Positions 61,383 through 64,000 of a DNA stretch of 64,000 nucleotides are shown here, piece after piece (the first letter of the stretch is position 1; every line of letters starts with the position of its first letter). The stretch is taken from the NCBI RefSeq assembly GCF_007827045.1, contig NZ_RPFW01000004.1, forward strand, positions 124,001 through 188,000. The letters run 5' to 3'. The notes beneath the pieces were generated by a model. The model searched no databases, was not told the origin of the DNA, and was given only the letters and a program-made list of their open reading frames with translations. The position numbers were made by a program, and so were the translations under genes. The DNA is from Trebonia kvetii (GTDB taxonomy: Bacteria > Actinomycetota > Actinomycetes > Streptosporangiales > Streptosporangiaceae).

Positions 61383-62544
61383 TAGCACGGCCTTCGAGCA
61401 TCCCGGCCAGGATGGCCAGCCGCGGCCCCGTCTGCTGAGTGGCGAGCCAGTGCTCAGAGACCGGCCGCTGGCTGACTATCTCGGCAGCCAGCTCGGCGCC
61501 AAGCCCGGCTTGGCTGAGGCAGTGCGCTGCCTGGCCTTCCGGCAGCGCGTTGAACCACAGGTAGCCGGCGGCCCGGCGCGCCGCCTCGTCGACGACGCCG
61601 ATGAGCCGGATTCGCGATATCCCTCCGTCGGGGAAGGCGTCAAGACGTGCGAACGTCACGGGAACGGCACCGTCCAGGCCGAAGACGTGCCGGGTATCGG
61701 GCTGCAGCCGCACCCGGTCAAGCAGCGGCAGCCAGTCACGTGAGTCATCCGCTGGGAGGGCATCCTTAGCGCAGCCTGAGAGCGCGACGGCGGCCGAGGC
61801 GTTGTACTTGAAATGGGCCGTGTCGATGATCGCTCGGCGGATGCGCCCGGGGAAGGCCAGGCGGAACACGGCGTAGTCGTTCCCGTCGTCCCTGCGGCGC
61901 TGCGTCTCCCATCCCTCGCCCATGGTGCGCGCGCGGCCGGGCCGGTTCAGTGTGCTCGCGGCGGTATAAAAGTCGTCGCTGCTGGCGATGACGAGCCCGC
62001 CGTACTCCTGGCCGGCGAGGTCGATGGTCAGGTGCTCGAGGCCACGCGGGTCGGGCACGACCTGTCCGTGTACCCGGAACCTGGCGATCCCGCCGTCGGG
62101 GTACGCGGACAGCCGGACGTGCGTGAACCGCCGCTGGTCGGACACCGTGAACACGTTGTGGCTGTCGCCGGCCAGCGGCGATCGCGGCACGATCGTCTCC
62201 CATGGCATGCCCGCGAGCTCGGCCGGGCTCGGGTAGCCCTCGCAGCCGCACGCCTCGACGCTCACCGACTGCGGGTAATTACCGGTAAAGAAGCTGGTGT
62301 CGACGTCCACCGAGGTGACGATGCCGGCCGCGCCGAGTCGGACGATGGCCCAGTCGTGGCCAGGCTCACGGCGACGCCTGGTTTCCCAGCCGTCCACGAT
62401 CTCACCCCGGTTGCCGTAGTGACCGGGCTCAAATGCGGCCGGGGTCGGCGTCAGCAGGTTCTCCTTCTCGCCGAACGACTCGTCGCTCGCGGCGAGGACG
62501 CTGGCACCGAGCCAGCGCGAAGCCAGATCGCCTTCAGCGGTCAT
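61366..62544 (-). CDS. alc: Allantoicase
   Basis: A 392-residue enzyme with the two-domain allantoicase repeat. Each half has a GWETxRRR motif (GEIVDGWETRRRREPGHDW and TMGEGWETQRRRDDGNDY) and a DT-F-NxxxxVxVxGC strand (VDTSFFTGNYPQSVSVEACG, IDTAHFKYNASAAVALSGC). It hydrolyses allantoate to ureidoglycolate and urea. It overlaps the racemase gene by ATGA and is the last gene of the operon. The final 60 residues (YLWFNALPEGQAAHCLSQ...) are beyond the normal end and resemble the start of an OHCU decarboxylase. Confidence 0.9.
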   Translation of the reverse strand: MTAEGDLASRWLGASVLAASDESFGEKENLLTPTPAAFEPGHYGNRGEIVDGWETRRRREPGHDWAIVRLGAAGIVTSVDVDTSFFTGNYPQSVSVEACGCEGYPSPAELAGMPWETIVPRSPLAGDSHNVFTVSDQRRFTHVRLSAYPDGGIARFRVHGQVVPDPRGLEHLTIDLAGQEYGGLVIASSDDFYTAASTLNRPGRARTMGEGWETQRRRDDGNDYAVFRLAFPGRIRRAIIDTAHFKYNASAAVALSGCAKDALPADDSRDWLPLLDRVRLQPDTRHVFGLDGAVPVTFARLDAFPDGGISRIRLIGVVDEAARRAAGYLWFNALPEGQAAHCLSQAGLGAELAAEIVSQRPVSEHWLATQQTGPRLAILAGMLEGRATTPPG

Positions 62545-63293
62545 CCCGCACCGTTCCTCAGCCGCGTGTTCTTGGGTGTGAGCGGCCAGCCGGTGATGAC
62601 CTTTGGATCTGGGGCGGCGTACGTGGAAACCTTGCTGGTCTTCAGTCCAAGGCCGACAACGGCCTCGGCGAGGCGGACTGCCGCGCCGATCCCGTCGATC
62701 ACCGGCACGCCAAGCTCGGACGTGATCGCCTCCTCAAGCCCGGCCATTCCCGCGCAGCCAAGGCAGATCGCCTCGGCGTGATCTTGGGTCACCGCGATTC
62801 TCGCCTCTTCGACGATGCCACGGATCGCGCCCCGCGGATCGGCGTCGAGCTCAAGCGTGCTCATCCCGCTGGCGCGGACCGACGCGCAACGGTCGGACAC
62901 GCCGGCCAGCTTCAGCCGGTCCTCAATCGCGGGGACGGATCGCTGCAGCGTCGTGACCACGGAGTAGCTGCGCGCGACGAGCATCGCTGCGTACGCCGAG
63001 GCCTCGCAGATCTCGATGACCGGCTGCTCGATCAGCTCCTGCAGGCCGTCGCGCCCGTGCTCGCCGAAGCCGGCCAGCACGACGGCGTCGTACGGCTCGT
63101 CGTAGGCAAGAACCCGGTCCATCACGCCAACCGCAGAAAGGTAGCTCTCGAAGTTGCAGTCGACCGCCTCCGGGCCGAAGAACGGGCGAAGCGCGACCGT
63201 CTCCGTGCCAGGAGAGGCGTACTTCCTCGCGCCCGCTGCGATCACCTCAGTCATCGACTCACTGGTGTTGACGTTCACCAGGATGATCTTCAC
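62541..63293 (-). CDS. Hydantoin/allantoin racemase-like protein (Asp/Glu racemase superfamily)
   Basis: A 250-residue protein: IILVNVNTSESMTEVIAAGARKYA at the start, DAVVLAGFGEHGRDGLQELIEQPVIEICEA and AEAICLGCAGMAGLEEAI. The second catalytic cysteine is present (Cys181), but the position of the first carries Gly75 (LAGFGEHG instead of the usual A-C-F-x-D). In an allantoin operon the natural job is interconversion of allantoin enantiomers for allantoinase. With one cysteine, the enzyme may epimerise by another route or act differently. It lies four bases from the allantoinase gene. Confidence 0.8.
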   Translation of the reverse strand: MKIILVNVNTSESMTEVIAAGARKYASPGTETVALRPFFGPEAVDCNFESYLSAVGVMDRVLAYDEPYDAVVLAGFGEHGRDGLQELIEQPVIEICEASAYAAMLVARSYSVVTTLQRSVPAIEDRLKLAGVSDRCASVRASGMSTLELDADPRGAIRGIVEEARIAVTQDHAEAICLGCAGMAGLEEAITSELGVPVIDGIGAAVRLAEAVVGLGLKTSKVSTYAAPDPKVITGWPLTPKNTRLRNGAG

Positions 63294-63296
63294 GAA

Positions 63297-64000
63297 CTAC
63301 TCCTGTCCTTGATGCTCAGGCGACCTGCTCAGCAGCCGTCCCGCCGGCCGCTTCGCGTCAACCCGCTTGCCGCGCAGAATCGTCGTGCCGACCACGCCGT
63401 AAAGTTCCCGCCCTGCATACGGGGTTGTACCCGGATGCTTGTGGTGCAGTTGGTCCGGGTGGACGACAAACGATTCCTCGGGTGCAACCACGCAGAAGTC
63501 AGCGTCGTATCCGGCGGCGATCTGGCCCTTGCCGGTCAGCCCCGCGAGCCGTGCGGGACCCGCCGACATCCATACTGCGACCTGCTCAAGGCCGATGCCG
63601 CGGGCACGCGCCTGGGTCCAGATCAGCGGCAGGCCGAGCTGCAGTGAGGAGATACCGCCCCAGGCCGGGCCGAAGTAACCGGTATCAAGCGCCTTCATCT
63701 CGGCGGTGCAGGGGGAGTGGTCGGAAACGATGTAGCCGAGCGTCCCTGCCGCGAGGCCGGCCCACAGCCGCTCCTGGTTCGCAGCCTCGCGTATCGGCGG
63801 GCAGCACTTGGCCGCGGTGTGGCCGTCGTGGATCTCCTCGGCCGCAAGCGTCAGGTAGTGCGGGCAGGTCTCTGCGGTAACGCGCACGCCCTCGCGCTGC
63901 GCGGACGCGATCATCTCGATTGCATCAGAACTGGACAGGTGCACCACGTGGGCGTGCCCGCCTGTCACCCGCGCCGCCTCGATGACCTGTGCGACTGCCA
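63297..64000 (-). CDS. allB: Allantoinase, C-terminal two thirds (cut by window edge)
   Basis: About 234 codons are visible, open through the right edge. Amidohydrolase motifs fit allantoinase/dihydropyrimidinase enzymes: HVVHLSSSDAIEMI, the metal-ligand region VTAETCPHYLTLAAEEI, the late aspartate in YIVSDHSPCTAEMK and the closing strands GQIAAGYDADFCVVAP. It opens the hydantoin ring of allantoin to allantoate, the substrate of the allantoicase downstream. First visible gene of a three-gene catabolic operon. Confidence 0.86.
   Translation of the reverse strand, partial: AVAQVIEAARVTGGHAHVVHLSSSDAIEMIASAQREGVRVTAETCPHYLTLAAEEIHDGHTAAKCCPPIREAANQERLWAGLAAGTLGYIVSDHSPCTAEMKALDTGYFGPAWGGISSLQLGLPLIWTQARARGIGLEQVAVWMSAGPARLAGLTGKGQIAAGYDADFCVVAPEESFVVHPDQLHHKHPGTTPYAGRELYGVVGTTILRGKRVDAKRPAGRLLSRSPEHQGQE

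Noticed and set aside
62433..63647. Plus-strand ORF of 404 codons across the allantoin operon
   Set aside because: It spans three well-supported minus-strand genes and shows no protein-like pattern.

Overview
The window is chromosomal DNA of a high-GC Gram-positive bacterium, almost certainly an actinomycete. GC is high with strong third-position bias and GTG starts are frequent. The gene types also fit: NarL/LuxR response regulators, a SigJ-type ECF sigma factor with a SnoaL-like tail, DUF4331, DUF998 and DUF4386 proteins, an EgtA fragment and a Tat substrate. Genus and species cannot be fixed from the sequence.

Layout. (1) 1-1.3 kb: two esterase-like alpha/beta hydrolases on the minus strand, the first cut by the window edge. 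(2) 1.5-15 kb: the most distinctive locus. A minus-strand acyl-activation module (AMP-forming ligase, free-standing acyl carrier protein, GNAT-like acyltransferase) diverges from two kinase-less response regulators. These are followed by a tightly coupled glycan-assembly operon: GT2, GT4, a flippase fused to a second GT4, a PIG-L deacetylase and a GT-C membrane glycosyltransferase. The last gene overlaps a secreted beta-helix gene tail to tail. I infer an acylated cell-surface or exported glycan. (3) 15.6-31.9 kb: a DUF998 membrane protein, an ABM-like protein, a SNF2 helicase, three tandem seven-blade-type 'HWNG' repeat proteins (one with a Trp-to-stop mutation, one short), an FAD monooxygenase pair, a lipoprotein, a P-type ATPase/universal stress protein scar, and LuxR and TetR regulated small enzymes. 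(4) 31.9-38 kb: an integration graveyard. It has a tRNA-Ala 3' fragment, three separate tyrosine-recombinase relics and a broken DUF5615 toxin-like gene, and it encloses an intact FtsX-type ABC exporter operon. (5) 38-52 kb: a Tat protein/DUF4331 operon, a DivIVA-like protein, two SRPBCC pairs, a broken CoA-binding protein, an oxidoreductase preceded by a coupled 36-codon ORF, and assorted small enzymes. (6) 52-59.6 kb: a 228-bp divergent promoter segment present twice. The complete copy lies between an ECF sigma gene and RidA/MFS genes. The degraded copy lies between a 28-codon sigma remnant and another MFS gene. Between the two copies are an IS3 relic and a truncated egtA. (7) 60-64 kb: a minus-strand allantoin catabolic operon (allantoinase, hydantoin/allantoin-type racemase, allantoicase) beside an IclR-regulator relic.

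The window is unusually rich in pseudogenes (at least twelve fragments or broken genes), concentrated at 27.5-28.1, 31.9-32.9, 37.7-38.0 and 52.7-55.7 kb. No rRNA gene, intact tRNA gene or CRISPR array was seen. Assignments rest on recognised motifs and remembered family sequences. No database search was run.
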